A stretch of DNA of 18,846 nucleotides from JANWHV01 sp035534995. Its GTDB lineage: Bacteria; Chloroflexota; UBA5177; JANWHV01. The first letter of the stretch is position 1. Every line of letters starts with the position of its first letter. The stretch spans positions 1-18,846 of the forward strand of contig DATLQX010000124.1 in assembly GCA_035534995.1 (NCBI GenBank). The letters run 5' to 3'. The position numbers were made by a program, and so were the translations under genes. Under the pieces are notes generated by a model. It did not search any database. It was not told where the DNA came from and saw only the letters and a program-made list of their open reading frames with translations. Of the stretch, positions 1 through 7,218 are shown one piece after another.

Positions 1-227
1 GTCAGCAAGCGTTGCACGCCGTCGGGCGCCGCCTCGCCCATCGCCTCAGCCAGCTGCCAGCCGTTGCGGCGTTCCACTCCCACCAGCACACTACGCAGAT
101 AGCGCTGAAGGCGCCGCCGCACTTCCACCCGCCGCGCCCGCCGGCTCAGCCAGCCGCTCAAGCTGTGCAATTCCCGGCGCCATTCCGTCACTTCGTTGAG
201 GGCCACGCCCTCGGTCCCCGTCGCCAT
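1..227 (-). CDS. IS701-family transposase, N-terminal part (runs off window)
   Basis: This is the first 75 residues of a DDE transposase of the IS701 type, which would cut and paste its own insertion sequence. The ATG is at 227–225 and is preceded at good spacing by AGGAGG. The visible protein has a basic helical start (VTEWRRELHSL) and then the block ERRNGWQLAEAMGEAAPDG, which is typical of the N-terminus of IS701/IS4-like transposases just before the catalytic domain. The catalytic DDE residues lie outside the window, so intactness cannot be judged. The gene points away from the PIN cassette at 353–1750 and marks this edge as accessory DNA. The family is assigned from motif memory and is fairly sure. 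Confidence 0.8.
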   Translation of the reverse strand, partial: MATGTEGVALNEVTEWRRELHSLSGWLSRRARRVEVRRRLQRYLRSVLVGVERRNGWQLAEAMGEAAPDGVQRLL

Positions 228-352
228 CAGAGAGTCCTCCTCTCTTCAGTCTACCTGAGTAATCTGCGGCTGGAGTACTAAGGGGTAAACTGAAATCGAT
301 CAGCAGTGAGCGCTATCCTCCCATGGAGGCCCGGCGCCATGAAGGAGATCCC
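228..352. other. Intergenic region with probable insertion-sequence end
   Basis: This stretch lies between the transposase start and the small gene at 353 and should contain the end of the insertion sequence. IS701-family elements are known to favour YTAR targets, and a CTAA sits at 278–281, so the element may end about there. The partner end is outside the window, so no inverted repeat or target duplication can be verified. I see no convincing promoter for the downstream cassette here. Confidence 0.3.
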
Positions 353-571
353 ATGAAAGCCGCTGTGTCGCGGACCGAGGATCAGCATGACGATGCCGCC
401 CTTACGGCCTTGATGAATAGCGCGGCTCGTGCCCTGGAAGAAGCCGGCCTTACGGCGCAAGATCTGATTGATGAGTTGCCGGAGATCCAGGAAGAGATGC
501 TGCGCCAGGATCTTGGCGACGCGTTTGTGAACGAGTTGCGTCGTATGCATGCCGCGCTCTATCGCGAGTAG
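353..571 (+). CDS. Small VapB-like putative antitoxin
   Basis: This 72-residue protein is rich in Ala, Leu and acidic residues and is predicted to be mostly helical (for example AARALEEAGLTAQDLIDELP at about 25–43). The ATG at 353 is preferred over the upstream in-frame ATG at 323 because GGAG at 344–347 sits just before it. Its TAG stop abuts the ATG of the PIN-domain gene (TAGATG), so the two are probably translationally coupled. A small acidic protein directly upstream of a PIN nuclease is the usual arrangement of VapBC-like toxin–antitoxin pairs, where the first protein binds and inhibits the nuclease. No ribbon-helix-helix or AbrB motif is obvious, so the antitoxin role rests on context. 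Confidence 0.6.
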   Translation: MKAAVSRTEDQHDDAALTALMNSAARALEEAGLTAQDLIDELPEIQEEMLRQDLGDAFVNELRRMHAALYRE

Positions 572-1075
572 ATGTCGCCGCTACCCGTGATGTCGGCACC
601 GATACCGCTTCGGTTGTTCCTTGATGCCGGCGTCGTAATCGATGGCTGCGCAAATGCTTGGGGAGCATCCAAAGCACTCCTCATTCTGGCCACGCGACAG
701 TCATTTTTCACCATTGTGCTCTCAGACTTGATCGATCGGGAAATCCGAGGCGCGTTAACACGCAAAACGATGCAGTTGACGGCAGTTGGAGTGCGGGATC
801 ATCTTTCCGCCTATCATGGTTGGCTGGATCGAGTCCGAACTGAGCGCGTTCCGGCGCCAACGGCGGAGACTATTCTTCGCTATACGCCGCAGGTGTTACC
901 CGTTTTGCGCCATGTTAACGACCTCCGAGCGGCAATCTGCGCGATAGAGGCTAAACCGGATTGGGTACTCTCGACGAATACCGCGCATTGGGGATCCGCC
1001 CTGGCCGCGCGCACGGGGCTGCGAATCGCGCATCCTTGGGATCTTCTGGAGTATCTCTGCACTTCCAAATCGTGA
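572..1075 (+). CDS. PIN-domain protein, VapC-like putative RNase toxin
   Basis: This 167-residue protein has the acidic layout of a PIN nuclease, a Mg/Mn-dependent RNase fold. It starts with a strand ending in FLDAGVVIDG (Asp18), followed by SDLIDREIRG (Glu57), NDLRAAICAIEA (Asp117) and STNTAHWG (Asn136), then the typical closing segment LRIAHPWDLLEYL. PIN toxins usually cut tRNA, rRNA or mRNA; the substrate here is unknown. The length is slightly above the usual 130–150 residues. The start overlaps nothing but follows the preceding stop directly and has no Shine–Dalgarno of its own, implying coupling to the small gene upstream. An internal ATG at 590 is an alternative start. The stop is embedded in GTGA, which could start the next small ORF. 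Confidence 0.8.
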   Translation: MSPLPVMSAPIPLRLFLDAGVVIDGCANAWGASKALLILATRQSFFTIVLSDLIDREIRGALTRKTMQLTAVGVRDHLSAYHGWLDRVRTERVPAPTAETILRYTPQVLPVLRHVNDLRAAICAIEAKPDWVLSTNTAHWGSALAARTGLRIAHPWDLLEYLCTSKS

Positions 1076-1248
1076 TCTGGGGATGCAACCAAGCCGGTTG
1101 GTATTATTTCCGCGAACGTGAGATGCCCTTTGGGAATCGAGAGCGCGTGGTGCTGGAGCCGGAGGTAGTGGTCGCCACTAACCAAGGACACTCAGTTGAG
1201 CAGCGGGATCCTGATCGAGTTGCGGCACCGATGCAGGCAGGAGCATAG
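1072..1248 (+). CDS. Possible 58-aa small protein coupled to the PIN gene
   Basis: The frame opens with GTG at 1072–1074, overlaps the PIN stop as GTGA, and closes with TAG at 1246–1248, three bases before the next ATG. The predicted protein begins VIWGCNQAGWYYFRERE and continues as a Val/Glu-rich stretch; I recognise no family. The same GTGA overlap joins rsmD–coaD and fabD–accC in this window, which supports the reading. No Shine–Dalgarno is close to the GTG. It could instead be non-coding spacer, but it fills the gap between two genes exactly. Confidence 0.4.
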   Translation: MIWGCNQAGWYYFREREMPFGNRERVVLEPEVVVATNQGHSVEQRDPDRVAAPMQAGA

Positions 1249-1251
1249 TTA

Positions 1252-1750
1252 ATGAGCGAGTTCAGCGATAGTTACCACCTCTGGAACTCAACGGTGGACG
1301 CTGCCGTACGTCTGGCGCGTACCGTTGGTCGCTATGCTCTGGTCATCCCGCCCATTGGAAGGAACGTCCCCTTCTTCATCGAAGGTATTGATGAGGTAGG
1401 AGGACCGATGGACGTGGTACTGGAGCACAATCCCGGCATACTCGTCCACTATGCCTTTGGGGACGACCACGGCTGTTGGATCCGCGTCTTTGAGCGTGCG
1501 GATGCCTTGGCCATCCTGTCGTTTGTGCGACCCGGCGATCGACGCCCGGACCAGCGCCCCACAAGTATTAACGCCGAGAATATGGCACCGGCGCTTGCAG
1601 TTCTGATCGAGCATGGGGTAATCGGGGTGGACATCAGAAGGCGGCTTCCTCGCCTTCATCGGGAAAGTCCGGAATATCGGCAAGGTTGTCGACGATCTCG
1701 AGTGGTTCGATTCGCTTGGGCATGGATCTACGATCCCCAATCGCTGCTAA
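1252..1750 (+). pseudogene. Unrecognised gene, frameshifted in a GGGG run
   Basis: The ATG at 1252 has AGGAG about 8 bases upstream and follows the small ORF closely. The first frame reads sensibly as far as LIEHGVIG, then turns into Arg-rich sequence that would run on as antisense to the phospholipase-D gene. Removing one G from the run at 1624–1627 switches to a frame reading EGGFLAFIGKVRNIGKVVDD and ending TIPNRC, with TAA at 1748–1750, giving a continuous protein of about 165 residues. The codons of the second frame have normal GC-rich third positions. The protein has an alternating hydrophobic pattern but no motif I know. It may be an inactivated gene, a sequencing slip, or rarely programmed slippage. 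The repaired end overlaps the convergent gene by 23 bp. Confidence 0.6.
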
Positions 1751-2759
1751 ACGTGGCACCGAGCAGGGAGAGTGCGCTCGGATCGCGCACCAGGACGCCG
1801 AGTTCGCGGTTCCGGTCCAGGGAGGCGGCGGAGATGTTTTCGCTGCCCACGAAGGCCCACCGGTTGTCCACCAGGATCAGCTTGGCGTGGATATACGGCT
1901 TCTTGACCAGACGCACGACGACCCCGCCCACCTGGATGCGGGCGATCCCGCGCGTGTTGCTCCGGTCGCCGGCGTTGCTGATCAGGCGCACTCTTACGCC
2001 ACGCTTGGCGGCGGCGATCAGCGCGGTTTCCAGGCCGGTATCTTGTACTTCCTCGGCGTAGAGTTCGATTGTATGGCGGGCGCGGCCGATCAGGGCGGTC
2101 AGTTTTGCCCTGCTGTCCAGGGGACTGAGAATGAGATCGGGGTCGTGGTTGAGGTACGGCTTGCCAATCCAGTCGGCGTTGAAGATCGCTTCCGTGGTTG
2201 CCACGTCGGTGGGATTCTGGTCCACGATCCCGAATTCGCGGTTCTTGCTGAAGGCGGAGGCGGAGAAGTTGAGGGTGAGAATATAAGCGGTGGCGCCGTC
2301 AATTACCATGCTTTTCTCGTGGGTGAGCGCGTAGCGGCGGCTGGCCCAGTGGACGGGGATACCGGCGGCATCGAGTTGATCGTAGGCTGATTGATTGGTG
2401 CCGGGACCGCCGCCGTCTCCGAAGGGATAGTGCTCAAGAATGACCCGCACCCTTACCCCTTTGGCCTGCACGTACTCCAGATCGTGAATGATCGTCTTAT
2501 TGGTCAGGATATACATGGTCAGATCGAGGGTACGCGCGGCGGCGCGGATCGGGCGGGTAAGCCACCTCGTCCCTTTATGCGGCTCGCTATAGACCCGCAC
2601 CCCATCCACCCCATTCCCCAACGAGTCACCCGAGGGTACGCCGGCCGTGGCCGGCGCGGCGGCGATCGGCGCCGGGACAGGCGAGGCGGTGGAGTGGGCG
2701 CCGCAACCGGTGACCAGGACGAGCGGGGCGCAGGCGAGCCACGCGCGCCACCTTCTCAT
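1728..2759 (-). CDS. Phospholipase-D-like lipoprotein with two HKD motifs
   Basis: This 343-residue protein belongs to the PLD superfamily, which hydrolyses or transfers phosphodiester bonds in lipids or nucleic acids through a covalent phosphohistidine. It contains two HxKxxxxD motifs, HEKSMVID (His147, Lys149, Asp154) and HAKLILVD (His291, Lys293, Asp298), each followed by the usual Asn/Ser segment (LNFSASAFSKNREFG and SENISAASLDRNRELG). The N-terminus carries a lipoprotein signal peptide, with Arg residues, a hydrophobic core and a lipobox at VTGC (Cys19), so it probably acts outside the membrane. An Ala/Pro-rich linker spans about 20–45. The start lies 2 bases after the CPBP stop, without a clear Shine–Dalgarno, so translation is probably coupled. 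The substrate is unknown. It is the last gene of the minus-strand block. Confidence 0.88.
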   Translation of the reverse strand: MRRWRAWLACAPLVLVTGCGAHSTASPVPAPIAAAPATAGVPSGDSLGNGVDGVRVYSEPHKGTRWLTRPIRAAARTLDLTMYILTNKTIIHDLEYVQAKGVRVRVILEHYPFGDGGGPGTNQSAYDQLDAAGIPVHWASRRYALTHEKSMVIDGATAYILTLNFSASAFSKNREFGIVDQNPTDVATTEAIFNADWIGKPYLNHDPDLILSPLDSRAKLTALIGRARHTIELYAEEVQDTGLETALIAAAKRGVRVRLISNAGDRSNTRGIARIQVGGVVVRLVKKPYIHAKLILVDNRWAFVGSENISAASLDRNRELGVLVRDPSALSLLGATFSSDWGS

Positions 2760-2761
2760 CG

Positions 2762-3556
2762 CTAATGAGCGGTCTGGCTGCCGACGATGATTACCAGGAT
2801 AATGCCGTTGTTGCAGGCATGGACGAGCATACCGGGGAAGAGCGAACCGCTCCGTTCATAGAGCCAGGCCAGCACCAGTCCCATGACCGTGAAAGGAATG
2901 AAGAGTACGAGGGTAAAGTGCATGCCGGCGAAGACCAGGGCGCTGACCAAGGCGGCGGCACCCATGGGCATGGTGCGCCGCAGACCCTGATAGAGCACGC
3001 CGCGGAACAGCAACTCCTCGGCCAGCGGGGTCAAGATCACGCCGGTCCCGATACTCAATACGTCGAGACCGGGCTGCTGAGCGGAATCAATAGTGGTCGA
3101 GGTGAGGACGGTGGGCCAATGCGCGGCAGGGCCAAAGATCGCCACCATGCCGTGAAACATCACCACGTCGGCGAAGAGGAGGAAGGCGAAAATGAGTGGG
3201 ACCGCCGCCACCCATTGCCAACCAGCCGCGCGGAGGCCGAGCATCCGCCAGTCGCACCGATAGCGTTTGACGATCAGCATCCACATTAGCCACAAGAGAA
3301 GCAGAAAAAACGCCAGTTGGACAATGGTGCTGATCAGATCCTTGGTATTGGTGTCGTGGGCATCGGCGGATTGCAGCTCGAAAAGGCCCAGGGTGACGAT
3401 CAGCGAGGCCAGCAAGAAGGCCAGCCCAGCAGCCAGAATGGCGAAGGCATCCCGCGCCTTCCAGGGCACGGGCGGCCGACGAGTCGCGGCCACGGGGAGC
3501 GGCGCGCGGGCGCCAAGGGCGATAGCCCGCCGCCCGTAGGAGCTGAACATGGACAT
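2762..3556 (-). CDS. CPBP-family intramembrane metalloprotease
   Basis: This 264-residue multi-pass membrane protein belongs to the CPBP/ABI (Rce1-like) protease family. It shows the family motifs in order: PLAEELLFRGVLYQGLRR (Glu180, Glu181, Arg185), FAGMHF (His213) and LVHACNNG (His246, Asn249/250). These residues form the metal- and water-binding site. Several hydrophobic segments are evident, near 38–60, 76–96, 115–140, 165–178, 198–232 and 240–258. The family cleaves peptides or prenylated proteins inside the membrane; its bacterial substrates are mostly unknown. The ATG at 3556 is chosen over the one at 3550 because purine-rich sequence lies a suitable distance upstream. It lies 58 bp downstream of acpP and is co-directional with the lipoprotein gene that follows. 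Confidence 0.88.
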   Translation of the reverse strand: MSMFSSYGRRAIALGARAPLPVAATRRPPVPWKARDAFAILAAGLAFLLASLIVTLGLFELQSADAHDTNTKDLISTIVQLAFFLLLLWLMWMLIVKRYRCDWRMLGLRAAGWQWVAAVPLIFAFLLFADVVMFHGMVAIFGPAAHWPTVLTSTTIDSAQQPGLDVLSIGTGVILTPLAEELLFRGVLYQGLRRTMPMGAAALVSALVFAGMHFTLVLFIPFTVMGLVLAWLYERSGSLFPGMLVHACNNGIILVIIVGSQTAH

Positions 3557-3614
3557 GCCCGCTACCTACTTCCCCCGTCCAGAGCTCAACACCGGTGGGG
3601 CCGCGCCGGCCCGC

Positions 3615-3860
3615 CTAATCCGTATGCTCCATGATGTACTCAATGGCGTCGCCGACGGTCTTAATCCCCTCGGCGTCCTCGTCGGAGATTTCCAGCTTAA
3701 ACTCCTCCTCCAGCGACATGATCAATTCGACCAGATCGAGAGAGTCGGCGTTCAGGTCTTCCTGGAAGCTGGCACTGGGCACCACCTGGGCCTCTTCAAC
3801 CCCAAGTTGCTCGGCGATAATGGGCCGCAACCGATCCTCAATTGCTTGCGCGTCTGACAC
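3615..3860 (-). CDS. acpP: Acyl carrier protein
   Basis: This 81-residue acidic protein is an acyl carrier protein, which holds growing fatty acyl chains as thioesters in type II fatty-acid synthesis. Ser40 in the DLNADSLDLVELIM motif is the site where phosphopantetheine is attached. The length and the ending ISDEDAEGIKTVGDAIEYI are typical. The start is GTG at 3860–3858, preceded by GGAGGAG at good spacing. It sits 21 bp after nusB in the same block as fabD and accC, its partner enzymes. The upstream coaD makes the CoA precursor of its prosthetic group, so the block is metabolically coherent. Confidence 0.96.
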   Translation of the reverse strand: MSDAQAIEDRLRPIIAEQLGVEEAQVVPSASFQEDLNADSLDLVELIMSLEEEFKLEISDEDAEGIKTVGDAIEYIMEHTD

Positions 3861-3881
3861 AGTCTCTACTCCTCCGGAATC

Positions 3882-4319
3882 TTACTCATGGCCGCTGGCT
3901 GCCGCTGGGGCGGCCCCATGCCGGTCCAGCACATCCCCCAGAACCCCGTTGACAAAACGACTGGAATTATCGCCGCCAAACTGCTTGGCCAACTCCACCG
4001 CCTCGTTGATGACCACTTTTGGTGGGGTCGCCGGCACATGCAGCAATTCGAAAATCGCCAAACGTAACACCGCGCGATCCACCGGCGCGATCCGCGCGAC
4101 GGGAAACATCGGCGCGGACCCTTGCAGCAGGGTATCTAGTTCTTCGCGTTCTTGCAAGACGCCCCGCACCAGGTCGCGCGCGAAGGCAACCACGGACGCG
4201 CTCGCCTCTCGCTCCGAGGCCCAACGGGTCACCACATCTTGCGGGTCGTGATCGACCGCGTCAATCTCATAGAGCGCCTGGAAGGCAATGATGCGCCCCA
4301 GGTGCCGGTTAGCGGCCAT
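3882..4319 (-). CDS. nusB: Transcription antitermination factor NusB
   Basis: This 145-residue protein has the NusB all-helical fold signature. It starts with RHLGRIIAFQALYEID (the Arg-rich RNA-binding helix), then the central PVARIAPVDRAVLRLAIFEL, and ends with VVINEAVELAKQFGGDNSSRFVNGVL. NusB binds boxA RNA together with ribosomal protein S10 and promotes antitermination of rRNA operons. The length matches the family. The ATG at 4319 overlaps the stop of the Asp23/Gls24 gene by one base (TAATG), so the two are coupled. Asp23–nusB is a common pair in Gram-positive and Chloroflexota genomes. Confidence 0.96.
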   Translation of the reverse strand: MAANRHLGRIIAFQALYEIDAVDHDPQDVVTRWASEREASASVVAFARDLVRGVLQEREELDTLLQGSAPMFPVARIAPVDRAVLRLAIFELLHVPATPPKVVINEAVELAKQFGGDNSSRFVNGVLGDVLDRHGAAPAAASGHE

Positions 4320-4651
4320 TATTCGACTCCCTGGATGTACACATTTATGCCGCGAACCGTCATGCCGAGCATGTCGTGTACCGCCTGCACCACCGCGTGC
4401 TGGACCTGATTGCCCACCGCCACCATGTTCGCTCCATGGGCCACCACCACGTAGAGATTGGCCTGCACGGCATTATCCCGTACTCGCACCACCACTCCAC
4501 GGGTCGCTTCCGGGGTCGGCCGATTGAGCAGCCTGCGATGCGGAGTCTCGGCCATGGCGCGAATGCCATTGACCGAGCGGGCGGTCAACTGCACGATGGT
4601 GGCCAACACCTCGGGCGCGATGCGAATGGTGCCCGTCGCTTCGCTGATCAA
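4319..4651 (-). CDS. Asp23/Gls24-family envelope stress protein
   Basis: This 110-residue protein belongs to the Asp23/Gls24 (formerly DUF322) family. It starts with GTIRIAPEVLATIVQLTARSVNGI and carries the typical LYVVVAHGANMVAVGNQVQ and GMTVRGINVYIQGV segments. Members are associated with the inner face of the membrane and cell-envelope homeostasis, but the biochemical role is unclear. The likely start is TTG at 4651–4649, which overlaps the accC stop as TTGA; GGAGG lies about 10 bases upstream. It is coupled to nusB downstream. The YqhY–NusB pair linked to acetyl-CoA carboxylase in Bacillus is an established parallel and suggests a link with fatty-acid supply. Confidence 0.93.
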   Translation of the reverse strand: MISEATGTIRIAPEVLATIVQLTARSVNGIRAMAETPHRRLLNRPTPEATRGVVVRVRDNAVQANLYVVVAHGANMVAVGNQVQHAVVQAVHDMLGMTVRGINVYIQGVE

Positions 4652-6021
4652 CTCTTCCGCGCCTCCTCGGCCTTCCGTTCTCGGTCGGCCGCCAACATGG
4701 TTTCAAGATACCGAGTATGTACGTCGCCGGCACGAAAATGAGGGTCCGCCATGATCCGGCGCTGGAAGGGAATCAAGGTCGTCACCCCTTCGATGCGATA
4801 TTCGGCCAGGGCCCGATCCATGCGGGCAATCGCCTCCGCGCGATCCTTCCCCCAGGTGAGCAGTTTGGCCAGCAGCGAATCATAATACACCGGAACGGCA
4901 TATCCCGCATAGAGATGCGATTCCACCCTCACTCCCGGCCCTCCCGGCGCCAGGTACTCGCTCACCGTCCCGAAGCGCGGCTGAAAATCATCCTCGGCGC
5001 TCTCAGCCGTGATTCGGCACTCAATCGCGTGCCCTCGCAGGGTAACATCCTCCTGCTTGATACTCAAGCGTTCGCCCGCCGCGACCAGAATCTGCTCCTT
5101 CACCAGGTCCACCCCGGTCAGCAGTTCGGTTACGCCGTGCTCCACTTGAATCCGGGTGTTCATCTCGCTAAAGTAGGCGTGCCCATCGGCCCACAAAAAC
5201 TCCAGGGTTCCGGCATTGACGTACCCGATCCGGGCCGCTCCCTTCGCCGCCAAGCGCCCCAGCTTCTCGCGCTCCTTGACACTGAGCACGCTGGGCCCTT
5301 CCTCCACCACTTTCTGGTGGCGGCGCTGCAGCGAACATTCGCGGTCGCCCAGGTGGATCACGTTTCCATGCCGGTCGGCCATGAGCTGGATCTCCACATG
5401 ACGGCAGCGAGCCAGATACTTCTCCAGATAGAGAGCGCCATTGCCAAAAGCGGCCAGGGCCTCCGCCTGGGCGGTCATAAACTCCAGTGACAAACCTGAC
5501 TCGTCGAAAGCCACCCGGATGCCGCGTCCTCCCCCTCCGGCCACTGCCTTGAGGATCACCGGGAAGCCGATCTCCGCCGCCAGGGTCTGGGCGTCCTCCA
5601 GGCCGCGCAAGGGCGCGTCACTCCCCGGCAACACCTCAAGACCGGCCCGGCGCATTTCCTGCCGGGCCTGCGCCTTATTGCTCATGGTCCCTATTACCCT
5701 GGCCGGGGGACCGATAAAGATCAGGTCCACCTTCTCGCAGACCTCGGCAAAATATTCGTTCTCGGCCAGAAACCCGGTGCCGGGGTGGATGGCGTCGCAC
5801 TCTTTCATCAGGGCGGCGGTGATCAGATTAGGAATGTTGAGATAGCTCTTGGCCGGAGGAGCGGGCCCAATACACACAGTCTCGTCCGCCAGTTGGGCCG
5901 GCAGCGAGGCCCGGTCCACGTCGGAGTGCGCCAGCACCGTCCACACCCCCAGGTCGCGGCAAGCGCGGATAATGCGGAGCGCGACTTCTCCGCGGTTGGC
6001 GATCAACACCTTTTGGATCAC
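4648..6021 (-). CDS. accC: Biotin carboxylase subunit of acetyl-CoA carboxylase
   Basis: This 457-residue protein catalyses ATP-dependent carboxylation of the biotin on BCCP, the first half-reaction of malonyl-CoA formation. Visible parts are the N-terminal KVLIANRGEVALRIIRA, the ATP-grasp glycine loop GGGGRGIR (162–169), Lys116, Lys158, His208/Glu210, KVVEEGPS (from 237), Glu274, Glu286, and NTRIQVEH (Arg290, Gln292, Glu294), then the C-terminal biotin carboxylase domain. The start is GTG at 6021–6019, overlapping the fabD stop as GTGA. Two positions differ from the common sequence: HPGTGFLAEN has Thr82 where Tyr is usual, and VEHGVTE has Gly296 in place of Pro. All catalytic residues I can check are present. 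No accB (biotin carrier) is adjacent. Confidence 0.96.
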   Translation of the reverse strand: MIQKVLIANRGEVALRIIRACRDLGVWTVLAHSDVDRASLPAQLADETVCIGPAPPAKSYLNIPNLITAALMKECDAIHPGTGFLAENEYFAEVCEKVDLIFIGPPARVIGTMSNKAQARQEMRRAGLEVLPGSDAPLRGLEDAQTLAAEIGFPVILKAVAGGGGRGIRVAFDESGLSLEFMTAQAEALAAFGNGALYLEKYLARCRHVEIQLMADRHGNVIHLGDRECSLQRRHQKVVEEGPSVLSVKEREKLGRLAAKGAARIGYVNAGTLEFLWADGHAYFSEMNTRIQVEHGVTELLTGVDLVKEQILVAAGERLSIKQEDVTLRGHAIECRITAESAEDDFQPRFGTVSEYLAPGGPGVRVESHLYAGYAVPVYYDSLLAKLLTWGKDRAEAIARMDRALAEYRIEGVTTLIPFQRRIMADPHFRAGDVHTRYLETMLAADRERKAEEARKS

Positions 6022-6977
6022 GGTTTGGTCTCTACCCCTCCCGCCGAATCAATCAGTGCACCGATCGCCAGGGTCTCGATCCCCGGCAAGACGCGGGCGG
6101 CCAGTCCGGCCACCACGTTGCCGGGGCCGCTGTCAACCCACAGGTCGGGCGCCCACTCGCCCAGTCTCCGAATCGACTCCACCCAGCGGACGGGCGCCGT
6201 GACCTGACGGATCAGTTCTTCCCGTATCTCCGCCTCCGTGCCAAGGGGAGCGGCGGTACTGTTGGCGATCACCAGGAAGCGGCAGGGGGAGACAGGCACG
6301 CGCTCGATCTCGGTCGCCAGTTCCTCCACCGCTGGGGCCATCAAGGGTGAATGGAAGGCTCCCGCTACCTTGAGCGGGATGGTCCGCCGCGCGCCCTGGG
6401 CTCGCGCCAGGCTCGCCGCTCGTTCGAGGGCGGCCAGGCCGCCCGCGATCACCTGCTGTTCCGGACTGTTATCGTTGGCCAGCACCACCACTTCCTCGGG
6501 ACCGGCGTCCGGGCGCGATGCCTCGGCGCAGATTGTTTCCACCCGCGCTCTGTCCATCCCGATAATGGCGATCATCCCACCCGGCGTCCGATCCGCCGCT
6601 TCTTGCATCAGCCGTCCACGCACGGCTACCAGGCGCGCGGCATCCTCAAGCGACAGAGCGCCCGCTGCCACCAGAGCCGTATATTCACCCAGACTGTGGC
6701 CGGTGGCGCCGACCACCTGATCGGCCTCGCCGGAGCCCTGCCGCCACGCCTGATAGAGGGCCAGGGAGCAGGCGAACACGGCAGGCTGCTGCTGGCGGGT
6801 TTCCCGCAGGCGCTCGGCCGGCCCCTCGAAGCAGATCTGGCTGATCGGTTCCCCGAGGGCGGCATCAACGCGGGAAAACACCTCGGCGGCGGCGGGGTAA
6901 CGCGCGACGGCCAGGCGCCCCATACCGACGTATTGGGATGCCTGGCCGGGAAAAAGCAACACGATCCGCTGGGTCAC
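6018..6977 (-). CDS. fabD: Malonyl-CoA:ACP transacylase
   Basis: This 319-residue enzyme moves malonyl groups from CoA to acyl carrier protein. The sequence opens with IVLLFPGQASQYVGMG. It carries the nucleophile elbow GHSLGEYTAL (Ser95), the Arg that binds the malonyl carboxylate in AVRGRLMQEA (Arg120), and the catalytic His in AGAFHSPLM (His209). Length and motif spacing are normal. The start is GTG at 6977–6975; an upstream ATG in another register is closed by a stop, so no longer form is possible there, and the Shine–Dalgarno is weak. It lies 22 bp after rpmF and overlaps accC by 4 bp. Its product feeds AcpP, encoded in the same block. Confidence 0.96.
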   Translation of the reverse strand: MTQRIVLLFPGQASQYVGMGRLAVARYPAAAEVFSRVDAALGEPISQICFEGPAERLRETRQQQPAVFACSLALYQAWRQGSGEADQVVGATGHSLGEYTALVAAGALSLEDAARLVAVRGRLMQEAADRTPGGMIAIIGMDRARVETICAEASRPDAGPEEVVVLANDNSPEQQVIAGGLAALERAASLARAQGARRTIPLKVAGAFHSPLMAPAVEELATEIERVPVSPCRFLVIANSTAAPLGTEAEIREELIRQVTAPVRWVESIRRLGEWAPDLWVDSGPGNVVAGLAARVLPGIETLAIGALIDSAGGVETKP

Positions 6978-6999
6978 CGTCCGCGTCCGCGCGCCGCGG

Positions 7000-7218
7000 T
7001 CATCGCTCCTGGGCGCCTCCGCGCGGATTCGTGGTCTTCTCCTTGAAGTCTATGTACTGACGGCCCTTGTAGGTGCCGCAGGTAGGACATATCCGGTGGC
7101 GCACCTTGGGTTGGCGGCATTGGCGGCACACGTTCAACTCCGCCAACTTCAAGCGCAGATGTTGTCTCCGGTCACCCTGTCGGGCGTGCGACGTGCGTTT
7201 TTTGGGGACTGCCGGCAT
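7000..7218 (-). CDS. rpmF: 50S ribosomal protein L32
   Basis: This 72-residue basic protein is ribosomal protein L32. It begins MPAVPKKRTSHARQGDRRQ and carries a zinc ribbon of the CxxC…CxxC type (Cys31, Cys34, Cys44, Cys47) with the usual ICPTCGTYKGRQ segment. The ATG at 7218–7216 has an excellent AAGGAGG just upstream; a longer in-frame opening at 7269 adds non-conserved residues and is rejected. rpmF between yceD and fatty-acid genes is a widely conserved order, thought to link ribosome and membrane synthesis. Here plsX and fabH, often next in line, are absent and fabD follows directly. Confidence 0.97.
   Translation of the reverse strand: MPAVPKKRTSHARQGDRRQHLRLKLAELNVCRQCRQPKVRHRICPTCGTYKGRQYIDFKEKTTNPRGGAQER

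Noticed and set aside
1252..2061. Uninterrupted 269-residue plus-strand frame
   Set aside because: After about 1624 it becomes Arg-rich and runs antisense through the phospholipase-D gene; the other frame is far more protein-like up to 1750.
1686..2390. Long plus-strand frames opposite the phospholipase-D gene (also 2391–2765 and 2765–3289)
   Set aside because: They are antisense shadows of genes with clear catalytic motifs on the minus strand, and they have no recognisable domain.
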